Positions 9,580 through 18,312 of a stretch of 64,000 nt of DNA are shown piece by piece (the stretch's first letter is position 1; each line of letters starts with the position of its first letter). This DNA is from Sinorhizobium sp. 8-89. GTDB taxonomy: Bacteria > Pseudomonadota > Alphaproteobacteria > Rhizobiales > Rhizobiaceae. The stretch is taken from NCBI RefSeq assembly GCF_030124325.1, contig NZ_JASKLR010000001.1:396190-460189 (forward strand), written 5' to 3'. A model generated the notes under the pieces. The model did no database searches. It was not told the DNA's origin and was given only the letters and a program-made list of their open reading frames with translations. The translations under genes were made by a program, and so were the position numbers.

Positions 9580-9589
9580 TTATAGATAG
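9580..9589. promoter_or_regulatory. BioR box 2 (one end base differs)
   Basis: TTATAGATAG, the complement orientation of the BioR operator with G in place of the final A. It precedes box 3 by 9 bases, so the centres are 19 bases apart. Confidence 0.65.
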
Positions 9590-9598
9590 TTCCAGAAA

Positions 9599-9608
9599 TT
9601 ATCTATAA
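9599..9608. promoter_or_regulatory. BioR box 3
   Basis: TTATCTATAA, a perfect copy, 26 bases before the bioY start, where a bound repressor would cover the promoter or transcription start. Confidence 0.8.
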
Positions 9609-9634
9609 TTCTGAATTCCAACTTGAGAGAACCA

Positions 9635-10228
9635 ATGTCCGATCTTGTTTCTGCGCATTCGCCCGTTTTCGATCCGCTGCGTCTCGACGGAAAAGCGTGG
9701 CCACTCAAGGCGCTGTTCGTGCTGGCAGGCACAGGCTTCCTTGCAATCTCCTCGCAGATCAGCGTGCCGATGGTGCCGGTGCCGATCACCATGCAGACCT
9801 TCGCAATCACCATGATCGGCGTCATCTACGGCTGGCGTCTGGGTGTGGTCACCATCCTGGCATGGCTGACGGAGGCCTTGGTCGGGCTGCCGGTGCTTGC
9901 CAATGGCGCGGGCGGCATCGTCCACTTTGCCGGTCCGACGGCCGGTTACCTCGCCTCGTTTCCGCTGATCGGCGGCCTCGCCGGTTGGCTCGCCGCGCGC
10001 GGCTGGACGGGTGATCGGGTGGTGCTGAGCTTCCTGGCGCACTTCTCCGCCAATATCCTCTGCCTCGTCATCGGTGTGGCGTGGCTTGCCACGCTGATCG
10101 GCCTCGAAGAGGCGATCATGTTGGGCGCCGCTCCATTCCTGCTCGGTGCGGTCCTGAAATCAGCGTTAGCGGCGGCGGTTCTCAAGGCAATCCAGCGCTC
10201 CATTCGCAAGCCGGCAGGCCTGTTTTGA
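9635..10228 (+). CDS. bioY: Biotin transporter S component BioY
   Basis: 197 residues from ATG 9635 (MSDLVSAHS). About six membrane segments. The family signatures FLAISSQISVPMVPVPITMQTFA and the GPTAGYLASFPLIG segment are present. BioY binds biotin in the membrane, alone or with an ECF energising module; no bioM/bioN genes are adjacent here. Three BioR boxes precede it. Its TGA overlaps the ATG of the DUF1284 gene by one base, so the two are translated together. Confidence 0.95.
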   Translation: MSDLVSAHSPVFDPLRLDGKAWPLKALFVLAGTGFLAISSQISVPMVPVPITMQTFAITMIGVIYGWRLGVVTILAWLTEALVGLPVLANGAGGIVHFAGPTAGYLASFPLIGGLAGWLAARGWTGDRVVLSFLAHFSANILCLVIGVAWLATLIGLEEAIMLGAAPFLLGAVLKSALAAAVLKAIQRSIRKPAGLF

Positions 10229-10641
10229 TGGTTCGCCTGCGCGGGCATCATCTTCTGTGTCTGCTGACCTTCGTGGGCGAGGGCTATACGCCCTCGTTCA
10301 CCCGCAACTATCGCCAGATTGCCGGTCGCCTTTCGGCCGGCGAGCCGATCGAGATTGTCGACGGGCCGGACGATATCTGCGCGCCGATGCGGGATGTGCC
10401 CGAGGCGCATTGCCGTAACGAAAATATCCGCTGTCGCGACAACCGGGCTTTGGCTGCGGTATCCAACCTGCTCGGGCTGCCGCTTGGTCCCGGCTCGGTT
10501 CTCATTCTCGATGATGGCCGCCTTCAGGACCTGCGCGGCGCCTTTACGCGTGGCTCTGTTCGCGCCGCCTGCGACGAATGCGAATGGTCCACGCTTTGTA
10601 CACGCGTCGCGACCGATGGCTTTGATGGCGTGCTCGTTTGA
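10228..10641 (+). CDS. DUF1284 cysteine-rich protein in the biotin operon
   Basis: 137 residues, start overlapping the bioY stop (TGATG). The N-terminus MVRLRGHHLLCLLTFVGEGY is the DUF1284 signature. Seven cysteines (11, 51, 62, 69, 115, 118, 124), with C115-x2-C-x5-C124 as a tight cluster, suggest a metal or iron-sulfur site; His7 and His8 are also possible ligands. The function is not established. Coupling to bioY under BioR control implies a role in biotin supply or in a biotin-related redox step. Confidence 0.85.
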   Translation: MVRLRGHHLLCLLTFVGEGYTPSFTRNYRQIAGRLSAGEPIEIVDGPDDICAPMRDVPEAHCRNENIRCRDNRALAAVSNLLGLPLGPGSVLILDDGRLQDLRGAFTRGSVRAACDECEWSTLCTRVATDGFDGVLV

Positions 10642-10668
10642 GGAGTGCCGGCGTCGGCTGCCGTATCC

Positions 10669-11349
10669 CTATTGCGGAAAGAGCTCTGAGAAGGCTTTTT
10701 CGCCAGTGGCGGTAAAGCGGATGGCACGGCTGTTCTGCTCGCGCTTCGCCCAGCCCTTGTCGATGAAGAGGGTCAGGAGCGCCTCACCGAGCGAGCCGGC
10801 GAGATGCGAACGGCGCTCGCTCCAGTCGAGGCAGGTCCGACAGATCGGTCGGCGTGATTTCTTGAGCGCGGCGTAGTCGATGCCCAGCGCCTCGACGCGG
10901 GCGCGACCGCCATCGGTCAGCGCAAGGTCTTCGCCTGTCACTGCGATCTGCCGTGCGGCCACCAGGCTGTCGAGCATGCGTACGCCGTAATCGCCGGCCA
11001 GATGATTGTAGCAGACGCGCGCCTTTCTCAGCGCCGGGTCCTTCGGCCCCGGTTGATGGCGCGTCAGGCCGCGGCTCGCTGCAAAACCCATGATGCTTTC
11101 GAGCATCAGCCCGACCTCATCCTCGCTCAAGGCATAATAGCGGTGGCGGCCCTGCTTGCGCTGCGTCAACAGGCCGCCAGCCTCGAGCTTGGCGAGGTGT
11201 GAACTCGCGGTCTGCAATGTGATTCCGGCATGTGCCGCAAGCTCCGTCGGCGTCAATGCCCGACCGCCCATCAGCGCGGTCAGCATATTGGCGCGCGCAG
11301 GATCGCCGATGAGCGAGCCGATCAAGGCAATGTCCGGACCTTCCTTCAT
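10669..11349 (-). CDS. ArsR-like winged-helix regulator
   Basis: 226 residues. Residues 10-85 are an ArsR-type HTH (DPARANMLTALMGGRALTPTELA... TLQTASSHLAKLEAGGLL). The long C-terminal part carries RRPICRTCLDWSERRSHLAG, seen in a rhizobial/proteobacterial ArsR subgroup with an extra domain that is not a classical metal site. Divergent from the NIPSNAP and monooxygenase-like genes by 72 bases, so it probably regulates them. Effector unknown. Confidence 0.85.
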   Translation of the reverse strand: MKEGPDIALIGSLIGDPARANMLTALMGGRALTPTELAAHAGITLQTASSHLAKLEAGGLLTQRKQGRHRYYALSEDEVGLMLESIMGFAASRGLTRHQPGPKDPALRKARVCYNHLAGDYGVRMLDSLVAARQIAVTGEDLALTDGGRARVEALGIDYAALKKSRRPICRTCLDWSERRSHLAGSLGEALLTLFIDKGWAKREQNSRAIRFTATGEKAFSELFPQ

Positions 11350-11421
11350 ACTTCGATCTTAATCGAAGCATTCGCGCCGGACAAGGAGGCATAATTGTTC
11401 CCAAGCCAGAAGGAGAAAACC

Positions 11422-11742
11422 ATGATCACCTGCTTCATCCGTTACGAGATCGATCCGTTTCGCAAGGACGACTTTGCGACCTACGCCCGCAATTGGGGCC
11501 AAGCCATCCCTCGCTGCGGCGCCGATCTCATCGGCTATTTCGGCCCGCACGAAGGTTCGGCGACGACCGCCTACGGCGTCTACAACATCGAAAGCCTCGC
11601 CGCCTACGAAGCCTATCGCGCCACACTCGCCGCCGACCCGCTTGGGCGCGAGAACTACGAGTTCGCGCGGAGGGAACGCTTCATCTTGAAGGAGGAACGC
11701 ATCTTTTTGAGGAATGTCTCTCTGCCGCATGGAAAGGAGTGA
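11422..11742 (+). CDS. NIPSNAP-family dimeric alpha/beta-barrel protein
   Basis: 106 residues from ATG 11422 behind AAGGAG. MITCFIRYEIDPFRKDDFATYARNW followed by GYFGPHEGSATTAYGVYNIESLAAYEAYR is the NIPSNAP pattern. Family members are small barrel proteins of unclear function, often near oxygenases. It is followed after 4 bases by a second barrel protein and is probably controlled by the divergent ArsR-like regulator. Confidence 0.85.
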   Translation: MITCFIRYEIDPFRKDDFATYARNWGQAIPRCGADLIGYFGPHEGSATTAYGVYNIESLAAYEAYRATLAADPLGRENYEFARRERFILKEERIFLRNVSLPHGKE

Positions 11743-11746
11743 CGCG

Positions 11747-12106
11747 ATGATTGCTGTGATATTCGAAGTTGTGCCGGCCGCAGGGAGGCGTGACACCTAT
11801 CTCGGCCTTGCCGCCGATCTGCGGCCCCTTCTGGACAGCATCGATGGCTTCATTTCCATCGAGCGTTTCCAGAGCCTCACCGATCCGAATAAGCTGCTGT
11901 CGCTCTCCTTCTGGCGCGATGAAACGGCGGTGCAGGCGTGGCGCATCGGCGCCGAGCATCGCACCGCGCAGGAGGCGGGCCGGCGTGGAGTCTTTGCCGA
12001 CTACCGGCTGAGGATCGCGGCAGTCGTCCGGGACTACGGTCTCAACGATCGCGATCAGGCGCCGGCCGACAGCCGCCAGTGGCATGATCGGGACGAGACG
12101 ACTTGA
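11747..12106 (+). CDS. Antibiotic biosynthesis monooxygenase (ABM) domain protein
   Basis: 119 residues from ATG 11747 with AAAGGAG upstream. The pattern MIAVIFEVVPAAGRRDTYLG.. FISIERFQSLTDPNKLLSLSFWRDETAVQAWR is the ABM fold, which includes cofactor-free quinol oxygenases and heme-degrading enzymes. This stand-alone member could oxidise a small aromatic or simply bind one. It forms an operon with the NIPSNAP gene. Confidence 0.85.
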   Translation: MIAVIFEVVPAAGRRDTYLGLAADLRPLLDSIDGFISIERFQSLTDPNKLLSLSFWRDETAVQAWRIGAEHRTAQEAGRRGVFADYRLRIAAVVRDYGLNDRDQAPADSRQWHDRDETT

Positions 12107-12193
12107 GGAAAGCGCTGCACAGGTGAACCACTGATCGCGGATTGGTCGGCATAAGCATGGACGCGAATTTTTCTGGAGCGGCTTCAGCCTTTG

Positions 12194-12214
12194 GTAACCA
12201 TCTTCGGTAACCAT
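12194..12214 (+). promoter_or_regulatory. Tandem GTAACCAT motifs upstream of ccrM (possible CtrA sites)
   Basis: GTAACCAT occurs at 12194-12201 and again at 12207-12214, 13 bases start to start, 44-64 bases before the ccrM start. The motif resembles the TTAACCAT half-site of CtrA, which activates ccrM late in the cell cycle in Caulobacter and rhizobia. The match is to a half-site, with G for the first T. Confidence 0.45.
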
Positions 12215-12224
12215 AAGCGTATAG

Positions 12225-13388
<1,164 letters not shown>

Positions 13389-13463
13389 TCAACCAGTTCC
13401 GCTCGGGTCTTCGAAAGGCGCTCCGTCCGGTTTTTGTACCTTCAGTCCCGGAGGGAGAGCTTT

Positions 13464-13497
13464 AAACGCCCGGAATCCGCAAGGATTCCGGGCGTTT
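13464..13497. terminator. Rho-independent terminator after ccrM
   Basis: A perfect 15-bp stem with a GCAA loop, A-rich on the left and T-rich on the right, between the convergent ccrM and RTX genes. It can act on both strands. Confidence 0.85.
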
Positions 13498-13558
13498 GTA
13501 ATCAATGTCGGAAAAGGAAACCCGCCGCGGCAGGTCTTCCATCGAGAGATGCAGCGTA

Positions 13559-14596
13559 TCAGAGAAAGAAGTCGTCGAACCGCAAGCTGGAGACGCCATT
13601 GACCTTGATCTGGAAATCGGCGTAGCCGTCGCCATTGACGTCACCGGAGACGACCCCGTAGCGGAAATTGAGCTCGCCCGCCTCTCCGGAGAAGGTGCTG
13701 CTGCCGATGAAGGTGAAGCTCTGATTGCCGCTCCAGGTCGTGTCGGCGTCGATCGTCGAAAGGTCGATCACGTCGTATTCGGAACGATGGAAATCGGTGA
13801 TCACATCGCGGCTGCTGCCGACCGCCGTTTCGCTGATCGAATTGAAGTCGAAGTCGTCGGCGCCAGTACCGCCGACCAGATAATCGAACCCTGTCCCGCC
13901 GCGCAGGATGTCTGCGCCGGAGCCGCCATAGAGATCGTCGGCACCGCTGCCGCCGTCGAGAAAGTCGTTGCCGCCGAGGCCGTCAAGAATGTCGTTGCCA
14001 CCGAGCCCGCGCAGGACATTGGCGACCGAGCTGCCGGTAATATCGTCGTGGCCGTAATTCGTGCCCGTCGCATTCTCGATACTGATCAGGTCTTCCCGAC
14101 GACCCGTGCCGGTGGTCGCATATTTATAGCCGAGGTCGATCGTCACCCCTCTGCCGCGCTCCGAGCTGAAGCTGTCCTGCAGTTGATAGCTGATCGTATC
14201 GACTCCGGTTCCGCCGTTGAAATAGTTCTTGAAACCGACGGAGAGGAAGGTGTCGTTGCCGCTATCGCCATAATAGTCGCTGGCGTAGGTCTCAATCTCA
14301 AACCGGTCGTTGCCGGTGCCGCCGGAAACTACGTCATAGGAGCTTGCGTCGCGGACACGTGCGTCGGCGATGTAAAGGTCGTCGCCGGCACCCATGAAGA
14401 TATCGTTGCCACCCTCGAAGTAATTCACGACCATGTCGTTGCCGTAGCCGGCATCGACGAAGTTGTATCCGCCGTAGGCGTCAGTCCTGTTCAGGTAAAT
14501 CTGGTCGTTGCCATCAAGTGCATAGATCTCAACCGAGATGTAACCGTTCTGAACGATCTTATCGCTGTAGTTCGTTCCGTAGATACGCGTGGCCAT
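13559..14596 (-). CDS. RTX-type calcium-binding secreted protein
   Basis: 345 residues. Nonapeptide-like GGxGxDxLx repeats cluster at residues about 195-250 (GLGGNDILDGLGGNDFLDGG, GGSGADDLYGGSGADILRGG), with degenerate repeats earlier. The C-terminal part is serralysin-like (DVITDFHRSEYDVIDLSTID...) and carries a calcium-loop-like DVNGDGYADFQI, ending in RFDDFFL, a typical uncleaved type I secretion signal. It should be exported and fold on calcium outside the cell. No ABC exporter or adaptor gene lies nearby. No enzymatic domain is visible. Confidence 0.9.
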   Translation of the reverse strand: MATRIYGTNYSDKIVQNGYISVEIYALDGNDQIYLNRTDAYGGYNFVDAGYGNDMVVNYFEGGNDIFMGAGDDLYIADARVRDASSYDVVSGGTGNDRFEIETYASDYYGDSGNDTFLSVGFKNYFNGGTGVDTISYQLQDSFSSERGRGVTIDLGYKYATTGTGRREDLISIENATGTNYGHDDITGSSVANVLRGLGGNDILDGLGGNDFLDGGSGADDLYGGSGADILRGGTGFDYLVGGTGADDFDFNSISETAVGSSRDVITDFHRSEYDVIDLSTIDADTTWSGNQSFTFIGSSTFSGEAGELNFRYGVVSGDVNGDGYADFQIKVNGVSSLRFDDFFL

Positions 14597-14739
14597 GGAG
14601 AAGAACCTTTCGGGGTGGGCGTCGAATTCTGGCCGTGATCATTAAGGGTGAGACCTGAATGACGGCTGAACCGATTGTGGCGCTTTGGTGATTTCACAGC
14701 CACCACGGACATTAAAAAATCGTGCGACTCAAAGAGTTG

Positions 14740-14777
14740 GATCATTTCACCGTTTCAATGGAAACAGTGAAATGATC
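14740..14777. repeat. Palindromic repeat (GATCATTTCAC type)
   Basis: An 11-bp arm at 14740-14750 pairs with 14767-14777, with an inner 5-bp GTTTC/GAAAC stem. A related, more degraded copy is at 57079-57114, and a half copy appears near 40157. It overlaps the last base of the neighbouring gene's stop codon. Confidence 0.75.
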
Positions 14778-15394
14778 TAGTGATGAATGCCATACGCCGC
14801 GAGGTCGACCTTCAGCTTCTCGGGGTCGGTGAAGCGAACCGCATGCCAGCCCGCAGCGCGCGCGCCTTCGACATTGGCGATGCTGTCGTCGATGAAGAGC
14901 GTGGCGGCGGGATCGAGGTCAAAGGCCTCGGCATGGGCCTCGTAGATTGCGACGTCCGGCTTGATCAGCCCGACGTCACCGGAGACCGTCACGCCGCGCG
15001 GCAGCGTCAGGAACGGAAAGAGCTTCTGCGCCTCCCGGAACGTATCGGACGCAAAATTGGTGAGCATGGTGACGTCGCGTCCTTCGGCGATCAGTCCCTC
15101 CATCAGGGAGACGGTCTCGACATAGGCATGCGGTACCATCTCCTGCCAGCATCGGCGAAATGCGCGAATCTGTTCCTCGCGGTCCGGGTGTTCCCGTATC
15201 AAGATTTCCTCCGCCTCTTTCCATGAGCGTCCGCGATCCTGCTCGACGTTCCAGTCGTGCGTGCAGACCTTGGCGAAGAACCAGTTGCGCTCGGTCTCGT
15301 CGGGAATGATGCGGCAGTAGGGAAGATGTGGGTCGTAGTGGATCAACACCTTGCCGATGTCAAAGACGATGTGGCGGATGTTGGCGCTGCTCAT
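14777..15394 (-). CDS. HAD-superfamily hydrolase, subfamily IA (YihX-like)
   Basis: 205 residues from ATG 15394, with AAGGA six bases upstream. Motif I is FDIGKVLIHYDP; the nucleophile D is followed by I-G, and the usual second Asp is replaced by Lys in FDIGKV, a pattern seen in YihX-like alpha-D-glucose-1-phosphate phosphatases and dehalogenase-like relatives. Motif II TMLTNFAS and motif IV LFIDDSIANVEGARAAGW are intact. It is 73 bases behind mutY on the same strand. Substrate unknown. Confidence 0.88.
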   Translation of the reverse strand: MSSANIRHIVFDIGKVLIHYDPHLPYCRIIPDETERNWFFAKVCTHDWNVEQDRGRSWKEAEEILIREHPDREEQIRAFRRCWQEMVPHAYVETVSLMEGLIAEGRDVTMLTNFASDTFREAQKLFPFLTLPRGVTVSGDVGLIKPDVAIYEAHAEAFDLDPAATLFIDDSIANVEGARAAGWHAVRFTDPEKLKVDLAAYGIHH

Positions 15395-15467
15395 CGGCAA
15401 TCCTTGGTTGTCCAACAGGTTCTGTGCGGGGGAGATTGACGAAAAACGCTTCATGCCTTGGCTCTAT

Positions 15468-16562
15468 CTAGTTTCGCTCGGCCTTGAAGGCGTTTGGTAT
15501 AGCCTGGGCGATTGCCTTTTTCATGACGGTTGGCAGCGCCTGCGCCTTGAGTGACGCGATCGGTTCCCACCATCCGTTCGCGCCCGTCTCGGCGCGCTGG
15601 ACATTGGCGCGGTAGACCGAAAGGTGCAACTCGAAATGCGTGAAAATATGCGTGATCGCTCCGCAGGGCGCCCAGGGCGCGGCGAAGGGCTGGGCATCGA
15701 TCGTGGTCTCGCCGTCGCGGCGGGCCGTCCATCCTGTGCCGGGAACCTCGGTCATGCCCCCGAGAAGGCCCGTGTCGGCGCGCTTCTGCAGGTAGACGGC
15801 GTTCGAGTTGTCGATCGCCACGAAAGCTGCGCCGAGACGTAGCGGCTTTTGCTTCTTTTCCGCCTTGCGCGGGAAGGTTTCGGGGTCGGCCGTCGCAAGT
15901 GCCAGACAGCTTGAACGGAAAGGACAGAGCGAACAGGCTGGCCGCTTCGGGGTGCAGATCGTCGCGCCGAGATCCATCATCGCCTGCGCAAAATCCCCCG
16001 GGCGATCCACCGGCGTCAGGGCAAGGACACGCGCCCGCATTTCGGGCTTGGCGGCCGGCAGCGGCGTTTCGATGGCATGGAGTCGCGAAATCACGCGCTC
16101 GACATTGCCGTCGAGAACGGCGCTTCGGCGGTTGAAGGCAATCGCGGCGATCGCCGCCGCCGTGTAGTCGCCGATGCCTGGAAGTGCTTTCAGCCCCTCC
16201 TCGGTGTTCGGAAAGTGCCCGCCGTGCTCACCCGCCACCGCTTCGGCGCATTTTTTCAGGTTGCGCGCGCGGGCGTAATAACCGAGCCCGGCCCAGGCCT
16301 TCATCACGTCTTCCGTATCTGCAGCGGCAAGATCACCGACCGTCGGCCAAAGCTTCAGGAACTTGTTGAAATAGGCCCTGACCGCCTGGACGGTGGTCTG
16401 CTGCAGCATGACCTCGGACAGCCAGACATGGTAGGAGTCGGCGACCGCGCCCTTTCGCGCCATAGGCGGCGAGACCCGCCATGGCAGGTCGCGATGGTGG
16501 CGATCATACCAGTCGAGGAGAAGAAAGGTGGCTTCCGCCGCCTTCGGGGTGTCGTGCATCAT
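15468..16562 (-). CDS. mutY: A/G-specific adenine DNA glycosylase
   Basis: 364 residues. The helix-hairpin-helix region (LPGIGDYTAAAIAAIAF, about 127-143), catalytic E50 in SEVMLQQTTVQ and D151 in VLDGNVERV align with E37 and D138 of E. coli MutY. The 4Fe-4S ligands are C203, C210, C213 and C219. The C-terminal Nudix-like domain (from about 240, GLLGGMTEVPG) recognises 8-oxoguanine. It removes adenine mispaired with 8-oxoG, preventing G:C to T:A changes. Confidence 0.97.
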   Translation of the reverse strand: MMHDTPKAAEATFLLLDWYDRHHRDLPWRVSPPMARKGAVADSYHVWLSEVMLQQTTVQAVRAYFNKFLKLWPTVGDLAAADTEDVMKAWAGLGYYARARNLKKCAEAVAGEHGGHFPNTEEGLKALPGIGDYTAAAIAAIAFNRRSAVLDGNVERVISRLHAIETPLPAAKPEMRARVLALTPVDRPGDFAQAMMDLGATICTPKRPACSLCPFRSSCLALATADPETFPRKAEKKQKPLRLGAAFVAIDNSNAVYLQKRADTGLLGGMTEVPGTGWTARRDGETTIDAQPFAAPWAPCGAITHIFTHFELHLSVYRANVQRAETGANGWWEPIASLKAQALPTVMKKAIAQAIPNAFKAERN

Positions 16563-16606
16563 TTGCCGGGGAATCCTTTTCCGGCCTATAGTTGGATGAC
16601 GTCAGC

Positions 16607-16710
16607 CTACAGCGCCACGCGTCTTATCAGACGCGCAAAGGACGCTGTAGCATTTTGAATGGCTGCATGTGTTTATCCTTAAATCGGCGATGATTTAAGG
16701 AAACATGCAG
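16607..16710. repeat. RIME-like interspersed palindromic repeat, copy C
   Basis: About 104 bases in the same orientation as copy A and close to it in sequence, from CTACAGCG to AAACATGCAG. It fills most of the gap between the divergent mutY and DciA-like genes, so their promoters must sit close to, or within, the repeat. Confidence 0.75.
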
Positions 16711-16749
16711 TAGGCCGCAAGGCGCAATCGGAGTTGCAAACAGAAAGTC

Positions 16750-17265
16750 GTGCCGGTGAATCAAGAGAAGGCCCGCAAGGGCGTCGTCCAGATCAGCGAG
16801 GTCGCGAACGGCCTTATCGATCCGGTGCTCGCCAAGCGCGCGGGCATCAACACCATGCTGCTGGGGTCCTGGGACGAGATCGCCGGGCCCGAGTTTGCCG
16901 ACTGTACGCGGCCGGAAAAAATCGCCTGGCCGCGGCGCGCCTCCGAAATGGGCGGCGAGGGCGGCCATCAACCGGGTGTTCTGACCGTCGCCTGCGAGGG
17001 CGCGAGAGCACTTTTCCTGACTCACGCCCAGGGCGAGCTTATCCAGCGCATCAACGGCTTCTTCGGTTTCCATGCGATCGGGCAAGTGCGCATCGTGCAG
17101 AAGCCGGTTGCGGCGCCTAGGCCGTTCCGTCGTTCGCGTCCGCTCGTCGGCGAGCCCGCGCGAAAACTCGAAGCCATGGTGGAAGGCGTGGAAAACGAGG
17201 CGCTGAAGGCAGCGCTCCGGCGCCTTGGGACCGCCGTGTTTTCGTCGCGTCCGAAGAGAAGCTGA
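16750..17265 (+). CDS. DUF721 / DciA-like protein
   Basis: 171 residues, starting at GTG 16750 or GTG 16756; neither has a strong Shine-Dalgarno. The DUF721 core is visible in W-x-EIAGPEFADCTRPEKIAWPRR and GVLTVACEGARALFLTHAQGELIQRINGFFG. Family members related to DciA help load the replicative helicase. It lies in the order DciA-like, DsbA-like, smc that is conserved in alphaproteobacteria. Function by family only. Confidence 0.8.
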   Translation: MPVNQEKARKGVVQISEVANGLIDPVLAKRAGINTMLLGSWDEIAGPEFADCTRPEKIAWPRRASEMGGEGGHQPGVLTVACEGARALFLTHAQGELIQRINGFFGFHAIGQVRIVQKPVAAPRPFRRSRPLVGEPARKLEAMVEGVENEALKAALRRLGTAVFSSRPKRS

Positions 17266-17382
17266 TCTTCAAGCGGTCACATTTCTTTGAATTCAGTTGA
17301 GACGCCGCCCCTTGTCGCCTCCAGCAAGGCAAGTTATCGAATTCGCAATTCAATTTTCCCTCATAGAACACGGGTCAAATTC

Positions 17383-18198
17383 ATGTCCGCTTCCGAAAAG
17401 AGCCTTTCGAAACGCCTTCTGGGCGGTGCTGCCGTCGCCGCGCTCGCCCTGGTGCTCGCCGCCTGCAGCGAGGAGAAGAAGGAGGCGGCTTCGACTGCGC
17501 CGGCCGAAACCAGCGCGACCGCGGAGGCGACGACCACTGCGTCCACCCCGGCAGCACCGGCCGCCACCAGCGAGGCAAAGCCTGCTGAAACCGAAGTTGC
17601 CCAGGCATCCCCATCCACTGCCGCCAAGGTTGAGCTGCCGCAGCCGGAAGGCACTGTCGATGTGAAGAAGCTGCTCGAACCGGGCGCGCTGCCGGAAATG
17701 GCGCTCGGCGAAGCCAATGCGCCGGTGACGATCGTCGAGTACATGTCTATGACCTGCCCGCACTGCGCGAACTTCCACAACAAGACCTTCGACGCCATCA
17801 AGGCGAAATATGTCGACAGCGGCAAGGTGCGCTTCATCATTCGCGAGTTCCCGTTCGATCCGCGTGCGGCTGCGGCCTTCATGCTGGCGCGCTGCGCGCC
17901 GGAAGGACAGTATTTCCCGATGATCTCCATGCTGTTCAAGCAGCAGGAGCAATGGGCCGCAGCGCAGAATGGCCGTGATGCGCTCTTGCAAATGTCCAAA
18001 CTCGCCGGTTTTACACAGGAGAGCTTCGAGGCCTGCTTGACGAACCAAAAACTTCTGGATGATGTGAATGCAGTGATGCAGAGGGGCGCCAAGGATTTCG
18101 GCGTCAAGTCGACGCCGACCTTCTTCGTCAATGGTGAGCACTATTCGGGGGACATGTCGGTTGACGTTATGTCGGCCCTCATCGACAGCAAGCTCTGA
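17383..18198 (+). CDS. DsbA-like thiol:disulfide oxidoreductase, lipoprotein
   Basis: 271 residues from ATG 17383. A lipoprotein signal ends at LVLAAC (C28), followed by a long Ala/Thr/Glu/Pro-rich linker (30-80) and a thioredoxin-4 domain with active-site CPHC at 125-128 (MTCPHCANFHNKTFDAIKAKY) and the cis-Pro segment KSTPTFFVNGEHY. It oxidises or isomerises protein disulfides outside the inner membrane, tethered by lipid. A terminator separates it from smc. Confidence 0.93.
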   Translation: MSASEKSLSKRLLGGAAVAALALVLAACSEEKKEAASTAPAETSATAEATTTASTPAAPAATSEAKPAETEVAQASPSTAAKVELPQPEGTVDVKKLLEPGALPEMALGEANAPVTIVEYMSMTCPHCANFHNKTFDAIKAKYVDSGKVRFIIREFPFDPRAAAAFMLARCAPEGQYFPMISMLFKQQEQWAAAQNGRDALLQMSKLAGFTQESFEACLTNQKLLDDVNAVMQRGAKDFGVKSTPTFFVNGEHYSGDMSVDVMSALIDSKL

Positions 18199-18214
18199 TC
18201 CTTCGCTTTTCCTG

Positions 18215-18251
18215 AAAACGGGCGACGGCGGCAGCCGTGCGCCCGTTTTTT
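18215..18251 (+). terminator. Rho-independent terminator between the DsbA-like gene and smc
   Basis: AAAACGGGC at 18215-18223 pairs with GCCCGTTTT at 18241-18249, with further pairing inside, followed by T residues. Only 60 bases remain before smc, so smc must rely on read-through or a very short promoter. Confidence 0.8.
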
Positions 18252-18312
18252 CGTTCTATCCGCCTCGTCCTGATGGCGAATGGCTCGGCGGCCGCCAGCC
18301 GAGGTGCGGCTG

